Source: a virus. From it: a DNA stretch of 58,515 nucleotides. Where the stretch lies: positions 1 to 58,515 of IMG/VR virus record IMGVR_UViG_3300049783_001343. One strand, given 5' to 3'. Within the stretch, counting starts at the first letter, position 1. Each line of letters starts with the position of its first letter. Below are positions 45,321 to 52,925 of this stretch, piece by piece. Position numbers and translations under genes: made by a program. The notes beneath the pieces were generated by a model. It worked only from the letters and a program-made list of their open reading frames with translations, did not search any database and had not been told where the DNA came from.

Positions 45321-45698
45321 CTACTTTTCCTCCTTATGCGTTATGCGTGACGCATAACTTGGTTTCGTCAGTGCATAGACAAACACCGGGTTTATTTTGC
45401 TGTAACGCTTGGTTGGGATCTTGCGCACCATGCCCTGCTTGATTGCTATGTCAGCGCGCTTTTTTACCGTCTCTTTCGAGCAGCCCAAGGCTTTTGCCAC
45501 TTGGTCGCGGGTCTGCGGGGGTTTGCCCTCAAGCACTGCCACAAACTCCAGAACCTTTAAGCGCCACTGCTCTGGGTCAGATACGGCGGGACCGTAATGT
45601 CCTTTTCGCCCTGTCGGCAGCTTCGGCACTTTCTTTTCTTTGCGTGCCAAGGCCAGCATCATCTCCCCAAGATTGGCGTCCAGCTCATCGCGGGTCAT
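45321..45698 (-). CDS. Winged-helix DNA-binding protein
   Basis: 125 residues with SD GGAGG. The section TRDQVAKALGCSKETVKKRADIAIKQGMVRKI is a clear winged HTH, followed by a wing-like hairpin. The last codons run through inverted repeat IR-b and give the tail SYASRITHKEEK, so the natural C-terminus may have been extended by the repeat. A likely phage transcription regulator. Confidence 0.72.
   Translation of the reverse strand: MTRDELDANLGEMMLALARKEKKVPKLPTGRKGHYGPAVSDPEQWRLKVLEFVAVLEGKPPQTRDQVAKALGCSKETVKKRADIAIKQGMVRKIPTKRYSKINPVFVYALTKPSYASRITHKEEK
45341..45357. repeat. Inverted repeat IR-b, TTATGC-N5-GCATAA
   Basis: Perfect 7-bp arms; an extra half-arm CGCATAA lies next to it on the minus strand. 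It is followed by SD AAGGAGG and the ATG of the 49-residue membrane gene, 20 bases away. It also encodes the last residues of the winged-helix gene. Confidence 0.85.
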
Positions 45699-45892
45699 TG
45701 TGTATCCTCCAATGCTTTGTTACCTTTAGCTGTGATCATCCACTCGCGCTCAATCAGTGGAAGCCGATCGTCGGCGCATCGGATCAACCCCGCACGGTGA
45801 AGTGCAGACAGTGCTGTGGAGGTACTGTCGTGGCAAACATACCATTCGCCGTCCGACATACGCGCAAGCGTCGTGCGTTTCTTGCTGCTCAT
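45695..45892 (-). CDS. Small winged-helix-like protein
   Basis: 65 residues from ATG 45892 (SD AAAGGAG). Segments STALSALHRAGLIRC and EREWMITAKGNKALED give the pattern of a minimal winged helix. It overlaps the next gene (ATGA). Probably a regulatory DNA-binding protein. Confidence 0.66.
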   Translation of the reverse strand: MSSKKRTTLARMSDGEWYVCHDSTSTALSALHRAGLIRCADDRLPLIEREWMITAKGNKALEDTQ

Positions 45893-46236
45893 AACATGTA
45901 CTCCTTTATCCATTCACGTAGCTCGTGCACGGTTTCAGCGTTGTCGAGGTAGTGCAGCTTGAGGTCGTTGGCGGCCCGCTTCGCAGCGTCTTCTTCGCGC
46001 TCGCTTTCACACCCATGACACAGCTCGTTTACGTGCGGCACGAGCGGCCCGTTCGGATACAGCGGGCTCCCGCGAGATCTTTTACCGCACCCTCCCGCGC
46101 ACATCGGTAGCGCACGGCCGCGCGCCTCGTACTCTTTGCGCTTACGAAGGTAGTTTTCACCGCACGTGCGACAGTAACGCTTGCGCCACTTACCCTCCAC
46201 GGCTTCGTTGCCGCAGCCAAGTTTACACTTTGCCAT
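45889..46236 (-). CDS. Zinc-ribbon protein
   Basis: 115 residues with two Cys clusters: CKLGC...YCRTC (about residues 4-25) and CAGGC...LCHGC (about 46-76), the layout of two zinc ribbons, then a helical C-terminus. Basic first half. Its stop overlaps the next gene. Likely binds nucleic acid. Confidence 0.72.
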   Translation of the reverse strand: MAKCKLGCGNEAVEGKWRKRYCRTCGENYLRKRKEYEARGRALPMCAGGCGKRSRGSPLYPNGPLVPHVNELCHGCESEREEDAAKRAANDLKLHYLDNAETVHELREWIKEYML

Positions 46237-46247
46237 ATCAATCCCCT

Positions 46248-46721
46248 CTACGCCGTAAATTCGTCAGCGGAGAGAGCCCACAGCGTGAACGACGGCTCTT
46301 CGAGACCAGCCGTGGCATGGACATCTGCCTTGGCCATCTGACCTTTCCTGAACAGGGACAGCAACGCAGCCTGAGTCCGTTGCGGCGTAGCGTTCACCTC
46401 ACCCGCGATCTCGTCAGTGGTTGCATAACCAGACCCGCGCACCACCGAAATCACGCCAGATTCAAGCACGGGGTCGTCTGGTAGCGAGAGATCTTCTTTG
46501 GTGGAAGTGTCGACATAGACAGCCACCCACGGCGTGTCACGGTTATTGGAATGAGTGTTGGGGATGATCTTGGCGGTTGCTATACCGTGCTCCTTGATAC
46601 CACTACTGCCGACAACGCTCGCCGGAATGTAAATGCCGTCCCCGTCGTCAAGCCTGTTGGCAAAACCTGCACCCTGCGATCCAGATAGAATGCGTGAACA
46701 GAAAATTTGTACTTCTTGCAT
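46248..46721 (-). CDS. Hypothetical protein with C-terminal winged helix
   Basis: 157 residues, SD AAGGA. The first ~80 are beta-rich and OB-like (GIYIPASVVG, TPWVAVYVDT). About residues 97-150 look like a winged helix (YATTDEIAGEVNATPQRTQAALLSLFRKGQM). The combination suggests a nucleic-acid-binding regulator; no family is recognised. Confidence 0.68.
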   Translation of the reverse strand: MQEVQIFCSRILSGSQGAGFANRLDDGDGIYIPASVVGSSGIKEHGIATAKIIPNTHSNNRDTPWVAVYVDTSTKEDLSLPDDPVLESGVISVVRGSGYATTDEIAGEVNATPQRTQAALLSLFRKGQMAKADVHATAGLEEPSFTLWALSADEFTA

Positions 46722-46748
46722 GATTATCTTCCTTGTTTTTATGTTAAA

Positions 46749-46964
46749 TTATGTGGCGTCGAACAGGTCTTGCACCTCCTCGTCTGTTATTTGCTTCTCT
46801 TGGAACACTTCCCACGGTGTGCCGATGCGATCAATTATGCCTTGCGCATAATCTTTGGTGACGTCGCAGTGTTTCTCCACGTGCTCTGCCAGATCTTCGA
46901 TAGCTATTGGTTGGTGCTTTATACTCAGTAAAAACTTCCATACCAGTTCCTCACGACCATGCAT
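46749..46964 (-). CDS. Hypothetical helical protein
   Basis: 71 residues from ATG 46964 (SD GGGAGG), overlapping the end of the VRR-NUC gene. Acidic and helical with KDYAQGIIDRIG. A sequence similar to the inverted repeat lies inside its coding region. No function recognised. Confidence 0.65.
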   Translation of the reverse strand: MHGREELVWKFLLSIKHQPIAIEDLAEHVEKHCDVTKDYAQGIIDRIGTPWEVFQEKQITDEEVQDLFDAT

Positions 46965-47256
46965 CACACGCCTCCCTGATCATTGCTGCGAGATTATCGA
47001 CGTTCGTTTCGTCTACAATTATTCCATAACCACCCGCCTCGTTAATCTGTCGGAGGTTCAGCTCTTGCAGTTTGGTTGGCTTACCCTTGCCAGCTTTGCA
47101 CTCAAGTCCGAGGAACAGTCCCTCGTAGCAGCCAATAATGTCAGGCACGCCAGACTTTCCCCAGCCGCCCGTCACAGGGTAAAAGTAGTAGGCGCCCAGC
47201 TTTTTAAGCTGGGCCGCCGCCCGTTTCTTTACTTTCGCTTCCGGTGTCATTGCCAC
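46951..47256 (-). CDS. VRR-NUC domain nuclease
   Basis: 101 residues that are essentially one VRR-NUC (PD-(D/E)XK) domain: GVPDIIGCYEGLFLGLECKAGKGKPTKLQ gives the active Asp, Glu-x-Lys core, followed by the QINEAGGYGIIVD strand. Stand-alone VRR-NUC proteins in phages are structure-specific or Holliday-junction-type nucleases. It overlaps neighbouring genes. Confidence 0.88.
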   Translation of the reverse strand: MAMTPEAKVKKRAAAQLKKLGAYYFYPVTGGWGKSGVPDIIGCYEGLFLGLECKAGKGKPTKLQELNLRQINEAGGYGIIVDETNVDNLAAMIREACDAWS

Positions 47257-47578
47257 GCAGTCTCTCCTCCGCTTGCTCTATGATCCACCATGTGGTGGCG
47301 TCTATGCGACGCCCGACACCCCAAACAGCGCTCTCGTTTGGGTGCGGAGGCAACATGTTAAGTACCGCCATACGGTCCTTGGCCCACTCTGGTAGCTCTT
47401 CGTAGCTTTGATACTTCAGAGACCTCTCAGTGTCAATGGGGCAGTACCCAATGTATTGCATGGTAACGGAACCATCTGACAACACCTCAACCCGCCAGAT
47501 GTAGTCTTCGTTCTCGTTGCATATTGCCATGCGGGCCATGAACCAACGCCTGCGGCGGTGAAAGCCACCCTCCATCAT
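47204..47578 (-). CDS. Conserved hypothetical protein
   Basis: About 124 residues from an ATG overlapping the preceding stop (ATGA). Later ATGs (residues 14 and 17 of this frame) are also possible starts. A beta-sheet core YIWRVEVLSDGSVTMQYIGYCP is followed by a helix. Its end overlaps the VRR-NUC gene by 53 bases. Function unknown. Confidence 0.65.
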   Translation of the reverse strand: MMEGGFHRRRRWFMARMAICNENEDYIWRVEVLSDGSVTMQYIGYCPIDTERSLKYQSYEELPEWAKDRMAVLNMLPPHPNESAVWGVGRRIDATTWWIIEQAEERLRGNDTGSESKETGGGPA

Positions 47579-48324
47579 TTGCACCCAACCACCCACTTAC
47601 TGCGGCTCTCTTTCGAGGTCAGCGTTTTTTGCGTCACGGTGCGGTAGACCTCGCGGCCGAGGCCGGTCGCGTAAATTCCCTCACGAATTTGGCTTGGATG
47701 TCCGGCGCGGGACATCATCAGGCGGTGCCACTCATCCGGGTTTTCCAATAGTTTTACGGTGTTATCAAAAGGGTATCCTATGTATTCCCGCCGATATGCT
47801 GGGGGCATGTCGTCCTTCACCATAGGATACATCGCAGCGTGCCACTCGCGATACTCGGCGTAACGCGTTGTATCTAAGACCTTCTTGGCCACCTTGCGAT
47901 TGATCACTTCCTTGAAGAATACCGCGTCGGTCTTGACCTTGTCGCCCTTGATCGTTGCCGTAGAGATGATCGCGTGCACAGTACCGTCAACCCAACCGCC
48001 GATACGGATACGAGATCCCATGCCGCCGAGGCCGTGGCCCGCCGGCATGAACGCGCTCGCAAAGGCACAGGTTGATATTGAGCTAAACGTGTTGATTGTA
48101 TAGCTGTTGCTGCGGTGCCAGACGATCACGTTAGTGCTATGATAACGGAACTTAACGTCGCCGTTTGAGGCGAGGGTCACGCCCATCTGCTTGCTGGTTT
48201 CTTTGCCCTTGATGGGACGCTCGCTCATACCCTTGTCACGGCACGAGTGATAGAACGCCACCGCGCACTTGTAGCTGTTGATGACGCCGATAACGCCGTG
48301 GTACATGTTGACTGAAAAAGCCAT
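47575..48324 (-). CDS. Conserved hypothetical protein of the MoxR region
   Basis: 249 residues, SD GGAG, preceded by an AAC-repeat leader. Segments VTLASNGDVKFRYHSTNVIVWH and FSSISTCAFASAFMPAG suggest a beta-rich N-terminal half; the C-terminal half is helical. I do not recognise a family. Its place in the minus-strand accessory operon suggests it works with the MoxR/VWA group or host takeover. Confidence 0.7.
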   Translation of the reverse strand: MAFSVNMYHGVIGVINSYKCAVAFYHSCRDKGMSERPIKGKETSKQMGVTLASNGDVKFRYHSTNVIVWHRSNSYTINTFSSISTCAFASAFMPAGHGLGGMGSRIRIGGWVDGTVHAIISTATIKGDKVKTDAVFFKEVINRKVAKKVLDTTRYAEYREWHAAMYPMVKDDMPPAYRREYIGYPFDNTVKLLENPDEWHRLMMSRAGHPSQIREGIYATGLGREVYRTVTQKTLTSKESRSKWVVGCK

Positions 48325-48335
48325 ATTATTTCTCC

Positions 48336-48365
48336 ATTGTTGTTTGTTGTTTGTTGTTTGTTGTT
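48336..48365 (-). promoter_or_regulatory. (AACAA/ACAA)n unstructured leader
   Basis: On the minus strand, four copies of a 7-base unit AACAACA-type lie just upstream of the SD of the 249-residue gene. Such CAA-rich leaders are free of secondary structure and favour ribosome entry. Other minus-strand genes in this region (54472, 56821, 57274) have shorter CAA-rich leaders. Confidence 0.55.
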
Positions 48366-48609
48366 ATCCGTAGCCGTAGCCGCCGACGCTCCCTTCTCCG
48401 TGGCCGTGACCGCGGCCGTCGCCTGTGCCTTCTTTGCCGGGAATACCGCAGCCGTTGGAGTTGCCTAGGCCAGTCCGGTTGCGGTCGCCGTCGCCCCAGC
48501 CGAAGCCAAATACCCTGCCCTCAAGCCAATCATATTCGGAGTGGCCGCCATATCCGAAGCCCTCACCATCGGGTATGAAGAGACCGTTGCCGTCGCCGAT
48601 ACCTCTCAT
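48364..48609 (-). CDS. Gly-X repeat protein G2
   Basis: 81 residues. The start ATG shares TAATG with the stop of the 201-residue gene, so the two are coupled. Gly alternates with Asp, Asn, Tyr, Phe, His and Arg, with some Glu and Trp (DWLEGRVFGFGWG). Ends GGYGYG. Less regular than later members. Confidence 0.78.
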   Translation of the reverse strand: MRGIGDGNGLFIPDGEGFGYGGHSEYDWLEGRVFGFGWGDGDRNRTGLGNSNGCGIPGKEGTGDGRGHGHGEGSVGGYGYG

Positions 48610-49214
48610 TACGCGTCTTCCTCCTCATAGATTTCGTTGGCCTCCAAGCTCTCTTTGACGACCTCGTCGGAGGTTAGATAATCATAGCTTTCCTCAAGGC
48701 TCTCGTAGAGCCAGTCGGCAAGCGCCCTGAACAGATCTTTCAGTGTCGTTTCGATCAGCTCAACGATCTCGTCGGGCACCTCATCCATGTCAATCTCTTC
48801 GTCGTAGACGTAACCCACCTCCTCCGCCGTCATTGCGTTTGAGTGAACGTAGTGACTGCTTGACCGACGCACCACGGCGTACACCGGCTGGTATATCCGC
48901 GCCAGCAAGCACAACTCGTCAGCTATGCGGTGCAGTTCTTCATCTTGCGGTGCATGGTCTCGTATTTTGGCAGGTGCCGTATCATAGGTTGGATCGATAC
49001 GTGAGAACGTGCTCTGCGCATTATACCGCCCTGTCCACGACGCGCCGTCGCCTTGTGACCAGAAGCCTCTGAAGCTAGGCTCTTGCTCGTCAAGGTCAAT
49101 CCCAAGGATCTCGCAGATCATCTTGAAGTTCTCCAAGACACAATCGTACCAATCGTCGTCGGTGTTGATGTCTCGGTGTTCGTCTATGAAGCTGTCGCTG
49201 CATGTATATGTCAT
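48609..49214 (-). CDS. Conserved phage protein (TA-antitoxin-like annotation family)
   Basis: 201 residues, acidic. FRGFWSQGDGASWTGRY, a HRIADELCLLARI helix, HYVHSNAM and a long C-terminal acidic helix ending YDYLTSDEVVKE form a recognisable phage family. It is often labelled antitoxin of a toxin-antitoxin system without proof. It is followed directly by a Gly-X gene. Confidence 0.75.
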   Translation of the reverse strand: MTYTCSDSFIDEHRDINTDDDWYDCVLENFKMICEILGIDLDEQEPSFRGFWSQGDGASWTGRYNAQSTFSRIDPTYDTAPAKIRDHAPQDEELHRIADELCLLARIYQPVYAVVRRSSSHYVHSNAMTAEEVGYVYDEEIDMDEVPDEIVELIETTLKDLFRALADWLYESLEESYDYLTSDEVVKESLEANEIYEEEDA

Positions 49215-49219
49215 TGTTA

Positions 49220-49549
49220 TTACCTCTTGCTCTTATTTCTATTCTCCCACCGCGTGTGGGCCTTGAGCATCTCCGTCGACCATAAGTCTTTGTGCACGTC
49301 GATCATTGGAAACTCATGCACCGGGCCGTCGTCTAGCTGCAACGTGTAGACTGCACCTAACCAAGGGCGCCATCTGTTGTGGCCTTCCCGCACGTTTGCT
49401 CGCAGCTTGCCCTTGATGTCTTTGGCAGGTGCCCCGAGAAGATCGGCCATGCGCAGGACCCTCTTGAGCTCACCCATCAGTCGTATCTTCTCATGGCAAA
49501 GCGCCGTCATCTTGTCGAAGCTCTCGTAGATGTCTTTTGGTTCGTCCAT
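49220..49549 (-). CDS. Hypothetical protein behind IR-d
   Basis: 109 residues, SD GGGAGA. An N-terminal helical region (KIRLMGELKRVLRMADLLG) precedes a beta-type centre (AVYTLQLDDGPVHEFPMI). First gene of the block opened by inverted repeat IR-d, 16 bases before its ATG. Family unknown. Confidence 0.68.
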   Translation of the reverse strand: MDEPKDIYESFDKMTALCHEKIRLMGELKRVLRMADLLGAPAKDIKGKLRANVREGHNRWRPWLGAVYTLQLDDGPVHEFPMIDVHKDLWSTEMLKAHTRWENRNKSKR

Positions 49550-49565
49550 ACCAGTTCTCCCGTTG

Positions 49566-49582
49566 TTATGCGTGACGCATAA
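49566..49582. repeat. Inverted repeat IR-d, TTATGC-N5-GCATAA
   Basis: Perfect 7-bp arms, located between Gly-X gene G3 (minus strand, upstream) and the SD of the 109-residue gene. Confidence 0.85.
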
Positions 49583-49585
49583 TTG

Positions 49586-49831
49586 CTATCCGTAGCCGTT
49601 GCCGTTGCCGTAGCCGTTGCCGTAGCCGAGACCACTCCCATCCCCTTCCCCCGCACCACCGCCGTTGGGATTACCTTGGCCTGTGCGGTTGCAGTCGCCG
49701 TCTCCGTGGCCTGTGCCGTGATCGTAGCAGAAAGTTAAACCACCATGCCCGTAGCCGTGCCCGTCGCCGTAACCACCCCCGTGCCCTTCGCCGCGGCCTT
49801 CTCGGTAGCCGCCTGAGCCGTTGCTTGTCAT
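49586..49831 (-). CDS. Gly-X repeat protein G3
   Basis: 81 residues, opening MTSNGSGGYREGRGEG and closing with an uninterrupted GYGNGYGNGNGYG run. A short less-repetitive centre (LTFCYDHG) holds one Cys. SD lies in the gap after G4. Its stop is three bases before IR-d. Confidence 0.82.
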   Translation of the reverse strand: MTSNGSGGYREGRGEGHGGGYGDGHGYGHGGLTFCYDHGTGHGDGDCNRTGQGNPNGGGAGEGDGSGLGYGNGYGNGNGYG

Positions 49832-49837
49832 CAGATA

Positions 49838-50053
49838 TTACCCTTCTCCTTCGCCGTAACCCTGCTTGTAACGTAACCCTAGCCGGAGACCATAACCGTG
49901 CCCGTCACCCTCGCCAGTGCCGTTGGTGTCCCCTTTGGAAACCCTGTTACCGTCGCCGTCACCGTGGCCCGAACCGTCGTCGCGGATGGAGAGCGCGCCT
50001 CCATGTCCGATACCCCGACCACCGCCGTTACCTCTACCTGACCACTCAGTCAC
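49838..50053 (-). CDS. Gly-X repeat protein G4
   Basis: 71 residues, GTG start that overlaps the VWA protein stop (GTGA), so it is translated as an appendix to the VWA gene. Repeats GDGDGN, GEGDGHGYG and a basic end GLRYKQGYGEGEG. Confidence 0.8.
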   Translation of the reverse strand: MTEWSGRGNGGGRGIGHGGALSIRDDGSGHGDGDGNRVSKGDTNGTGEGDGHGYGLRLGLRYKQGYGEGEG

Positions 50054-51258
50054 AGCTGACCAGACGACACATGCACAGTTGTACCCAGTGGCGGATTGCA
50101 GCCTTTGTTATCGACAACGACCCACATGACAGGGCAGTCCCAGAGGCCCCACGTGCCGCCAAGGTGGCCGTCGGTGAACACAACAGCACACTGTGGGTTG
50201 TAACGCTTCTCTCGCATGTGATCCGGCACACACTCGACGTTCGTACCGCCGCCGCCCTGTGGCTTGGTTGTGTCGATCAGGGAGTCAAGCTCGTGCATCT
50301 CGTACCGCTCATCACCACAGATCTCAGTGTCCCAGTAGATCAGCCTGACAGCCTCTGGCTTGACAGTCTCGACGATACCCTTGACCTCCGACATCATGCG
50401 GGGGAGCACGCCCGGCGCAAACGTGGAGCCCGACATATCAAGGGCGATCACAAGCTCACCCACCTGCTCGCTTATACCAGACGGCATATACACGCCCGCG
50501 CTGAGGTATCGGCGGTTAGGCCGGCGCCATGTTGAATAGTCACTGCCGGAACACGTGGTCTGCACATACTCGCGCATAGCCTCCTTCCAGTCCTGCTGTG
50601 GCTGCAACAGCTCACCAAAGCTACGGTCGCCACCTGACCCCATCTTGCTGGCAGCCATGGCGCCTTGGCGCACCGCCTCGTCAAGCTCGCGACCCAGTGC
50701 CTGTGTTTCCTCGGCAGACATCTCCTTGGCCGCATCCCACATGTGTTCGTCAAAACCCCCGGGCTTGCCGCCGCCCTGACCTTGACCGCCGCCGCCGCCG
50801 CCGTTTTGCTGGAGATCGCGGAACACACGCGCACTGTCCCAACCGCGGTACTTCTCGTCGAAGCACCCGACAAGCAAAGGTCCGGTCATAGTGGCGAAGC
50901 TGTCTTGTTTGTTGTCGTCCACCAGCTGACAGTTGATCACGTAGTCGCAGGCTTGGTTGGCAAGCTGTGGGTTCTCATCGTACATCCAGCGCCACGTCGT
51001 CAGGTGCTTGTACATCTTGTGATAGATCTCGTGCAGCATGAGGAAGCGCAACTCCGAGTCCTTCATTGGGTTGACGAAGTCGCGATTGTAAAACTCGTTC
51101 TTGCCGTCCGTTGCCGCAGTTTGAATGCGTCCGTCCTCGACAATGCTCCGCTCACCAATGAGTAGAACACCAGACAGCGCCCTGTACCGAGGGTGTGCCA
51201 TGATGTCGATCGCACCTTTTTGAAGCCGTTGCTCGGCTGTAAGTTTACCATGTAACAT
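50050..51258 (-). CDS. Metallopeptidase-VWA protein (DUF2201-like)
   Basis: 402 residues. The N-terminal domain has HEIYH zinc ligands (76-80) and a later ACDYVIN that supplies the usual third ligand. The C-terminal domain is a von Willebrand A fold with MIDAS motif DMSGS, GGGGTN and FTDGH. A Gly-rich linker (GGGGGGQGQGGG) lies between. Such proteins pair with MoxR-type ATPases, with the ATPase remodelling a substrate recruited by VWA. The matching MoxR and DUF3150 genes lie 1-3 kb upstream. Confidence 0.87.
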   Translation of the reverse strand: MLHGKLTAEQRLQKGAIDIMAHPRYRALSGVLLIGERSIVEDGRIQTAATDGKNEFYNRDFVNPMKDSELRFLMLHEIYHKMYKHLTTWRWMYDENPQLANQACDYVINCQLVDDNKQDSFATMTGPLLVGCFDEKYRGWDSARVFRDLQQNGGGGGGQGQGGGKPGGFDEHMWDAAKEMSAEETQALGRELDEAVRQGAMAASKMGSGGDRSFGELLQPQQDWKEAMREYVQTTCSGSDYSTWRRPNRRYLSAGVYMPSGISEQVGELVIALDMSGSTFAPGVLPRMMSEVKGIVETVKPEAVRLIYWDTEICGDERYEMHELDSLIDTTKPQGGGGTNVECVPDHMREKRYNPQCAVVFTDGHLGGTWGLWDCPVMWVVVDNKGCNPPLGTTVHVSSGQL

Positions 51259-51259
51259 G

Positions 51260-51460
51260 TTATTTACCTTCTTTGTTTGTTATTAAGTGTTTGCCGTGGC
51301 CGTTGCCGTAGCCGTTGCCGCGGCCGCTGCCGCTGCCGTAGCCATGGGATCTTCCCTTTCCGTAACCCCCGCCAGAGCCTGTGGCGCTGTGATCGCGACC
51401 AAGGAAGCCGTTACCACCGGTTCTACCCCGACCGTTGCCGTCTTCGTCGTTTGATGCCAT
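51260..51460 (-). CDS. Gly-X repeat protein G5
   Basis: 66 residues, SD AAGGAGAGG. Opens with an acidic MASNDEDGNG, has an Arg/Gly patch, then SGSGRGNGYGNGHGK and a tail LITNKEGK. Sits directly before the VWA gene. Confidence 0.8.
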   Translation of the reverse strand: MASNDEDGNGRGRTGGNGFLGRDHSATGSGGGYGKGRSHGYGSGSGRGNGYGNGHGKHLITNKEGK

Positions 51461-51474
51461 CCCGCCTCTCCTTG

Positions 51475-51660
51475 TTAATTGTCACCGTAGCCGTTGCCGT
51501 AGCCGCGCTCTTTGGCATAACCTCTACCGGGACCTTCGCCGCTACCATAACCATGGCCGATACCGCTTCCGTGGCCGTAGCCCAATGCTTGGGCGTAGCC
51601 TCCGCTGCCGTCGCCGTCGCCGCAGGTGCCCATGCGCCCAGTGCCCTCGTTTATCTTCAT
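51475..51660 (-). CDS. Gly-X repeat protein G6
   Basis: 61 residues, first gene after IR-e with SD AAGGAGAGG. Opens MKINEGTGRMGTCGDGDG, then GYGHGSGIGHGYGSG and ends GYGNGYGDN. One Cys. Confidence 0.82.
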   Translation of the reverse strand: MKINEGTGRMGTCGDGDGSGGYAQALGYGHGSGIGHGYGSGEGPGRGYAKERGYGNGYGDN

Positions 51661-51674
51661 CCCACCTCTCCTTG

Positions 51675-51691
51675 TTATGCCCGACGCATAA
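51675..51691. repeat. Inverted repeat IR-e, TTATGC-N5-GCATAA
   Basis: Arms TTATGC/GCATAA are perfect, inner pair mismatched. It is followed by the SD of Gly-X gene G6, whose ATG is 14 bases away, and lies after the DUF3150-like gene. Confidence 0.85.
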
Positions 51692-51711
51692 TCACGTCGG
51701 GCTGTTAGTGT

Positions 51712-52605
51712 TTAGAAGTCCAGCGACGGCAGGGCTTTGATCGCGTTCTCCATGTCTTGCTTGAGGTCGGCGCGGTAGCCCTCGTTGCCAACAATGTCCC
51801 CGCGCGTCACACCGGCCAGCGCTGAGGCCAGCTTGCGCTGCGCCAACTGCAAACTCGGGTCGTCAGTGAAGTTGCAGTGCTCAAGCATATCCGTCAGGTG
51901 CTGCACGTTCTCGATCGTGCTGTCGAACACCTTGCCCTTCTTGCCATCTTCGTCCACGTCGAGCTGCTTGACAAAGCGCTGCAAGTTATCGTGCAAACGC
52001 TTCCACAGGTCGCCCATCGCCCGCTCCATCTGTGTCTGATAGAACGACGCATACTGCTCCTTCAGCTCATCTTGGGCATCGTTCTCGATCTCCACGCGCC
52101 AGTCGCCTGTGTCAGGCACCGGAATATAGGACATACGGAACGCGAACTTATGGCGAATGCTGTCGCCAGTGGGATACTCATCGCGAAGAAACAGTGAGCC
52201 CAACCGCAGGTGCATCTGCGCAACCTCGAAGTCATACGCGTCTAGGAACAACTGAACCAAGCGATCGAACTCGGCTTGGAGACCCGACATCTGCTTGTGA
52301 TAGTCGAAGTATTTTGCTGTAGGCAACAGGCGCAGCCCGCTGTCTGACCATGGCAGCGTCATGTTGTAGTGCATTGTGCGCGTGTTGGATGCGAACTTCT
52401 GAATTGCTACCAGTTCCCCACAGTCTGCCATGAGGTTCTTGTTGAACGCGCCCGCAGTCTTTGACGCGCCGCTTGCTGACAGCACGTCGCTTGTCGTGGT
52501 GCGGTCGCGCTTTCTCGCTGTCCATGTGCTGATAGACAACTCCACCAGCATAGCTGATGATGAGATCGTTGGTGCCGACACTGTCGGTGTATCCATGTAA
52601 GTCAT
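51712..52605 (-). CDS. DUF3150-like protein (MoxR/VWA partner)
   Basis: 297 residues from ATG 52605; a longer start at 52701 would run through IR-f and has no SD. The opening SSSAMLVELSISTWTARKRDRTTTSDVLSASGA and the helical body (FDRLVQLFLDAYDFEVAQMHLRLG) fit DUF3150, a family encoded beside MoxR ATPases and VWA proteins in phages and plasmids. Likely an adaptor of that complex. Confidence 0.75.
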   Translation of the reverse strand: MTYMDTPTVSAPTISSSAMLVELSISTWTARKRDRTTTSDVLSASGASKTAGAFNKNLMADCGELVAIQKFASNTRTMHYNMTLPWSDSGLRLLPTAKYFDYHKQMSGLQAEFDRLVQLFLDAYDFEVAQMHLRLGSLFLRDEYPTGDSIRHKFAFRMSYIPVPDTGDWRVEIENDAQDELKEQYASFYQTQMERAMGDLWKRLHDNLQRFVKQLDVDEDGKKGKVFDSTIENVQHLTDMLEHCNFTDDPSLQLAQRKLASALAGVTRGDIVGNEGYRADLKQDMENAIKALPSLDF

Positions 52606-52621
52606 TGTTACTTCTTTCTTG

Positions 52622-52638
52622 TTATGCCCGACGCATAA
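52622..52638. repeat. Inverted repeat IR-f, TTATGC-N5-GCATAA
   Basis: Invariant 6-bp arms. It stands 16 bases before the ATG of the DUF3150-like gene and just after the stop of Gly-X gene G7. The N5 core is the same as IR-e. Confidence 0.85.
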
Positions 52639-52651
52639 TTGCATCGGGCTG

Positions 52652-52771
52652 TTATCCGTTACCAGTCCCGTCGCCGAAACCACCACTTGGACCTTTACCA
52701 AACCCGTGGCCGTTGCCGTAGCCGTTGCCTCTACCGCCGCCGGCCCCGGTGCCGTTGCCGTTGTTATACAT
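52652..52771 (-). CDS. Gly-X repeat protein G7 (39 aa)
   Basis: The smallest family member, with SD AAAGGAGAGAAAGG. It reads MYNNGNGTGAGGGRG, then NGYGNGHGFGKG and a GDGTGNG end. A separate gene, since the previous stop TAG lies 15 bases before its ATG. Confidence 0.78.
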   Translation of the reverse strand: MYNNGNGTGAGGGRGNGYGNGHGFGKGPSGGFGDGTGNG

Positions 52772-52785
52772 CCTTTCTCTCCTTT

Positions 52786-52911
52786 CTATCCGTGGCCCGA
52801 ACCGTCGCCTCTGCCGTAGCCGTTGCCGTAGCCTTTGCCGTGAGCGTAACCGTAACCGTGACCGTTGCCGAAACCATTGTCATTGCCCGAGCCGGTGCCG
52901 TCGTTGCTCAC
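52786..52911 (-). CDS. Gly-X repeat protein G8 (41 aa)
   Basis: GTG start with SD AAAGGGGAGAAAGG. Opens with SNDGTGSGND, continues GHGYGYAHGKGYGNGYG and ends GSGHG. The same SNDG opening helps interpret the damaged neighbour G9. Confidence 0.76.
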   Translation of the reverse strand: MSNDGTGSGNDNGFGNGHGYGYAHGKGYGNGYGRGDGSGHG

Positions 52912-52925
52912 CCTTTCTCCCCTTT

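Noticed and set aside
46835-46851. An eleventh TTATGC-N5-GCATAA match
   Set aside because: It lies inside the coding part of the 71-residue gene with no gene start behind it, so it may be chance or a decayed copy; it was not counted with the ten.
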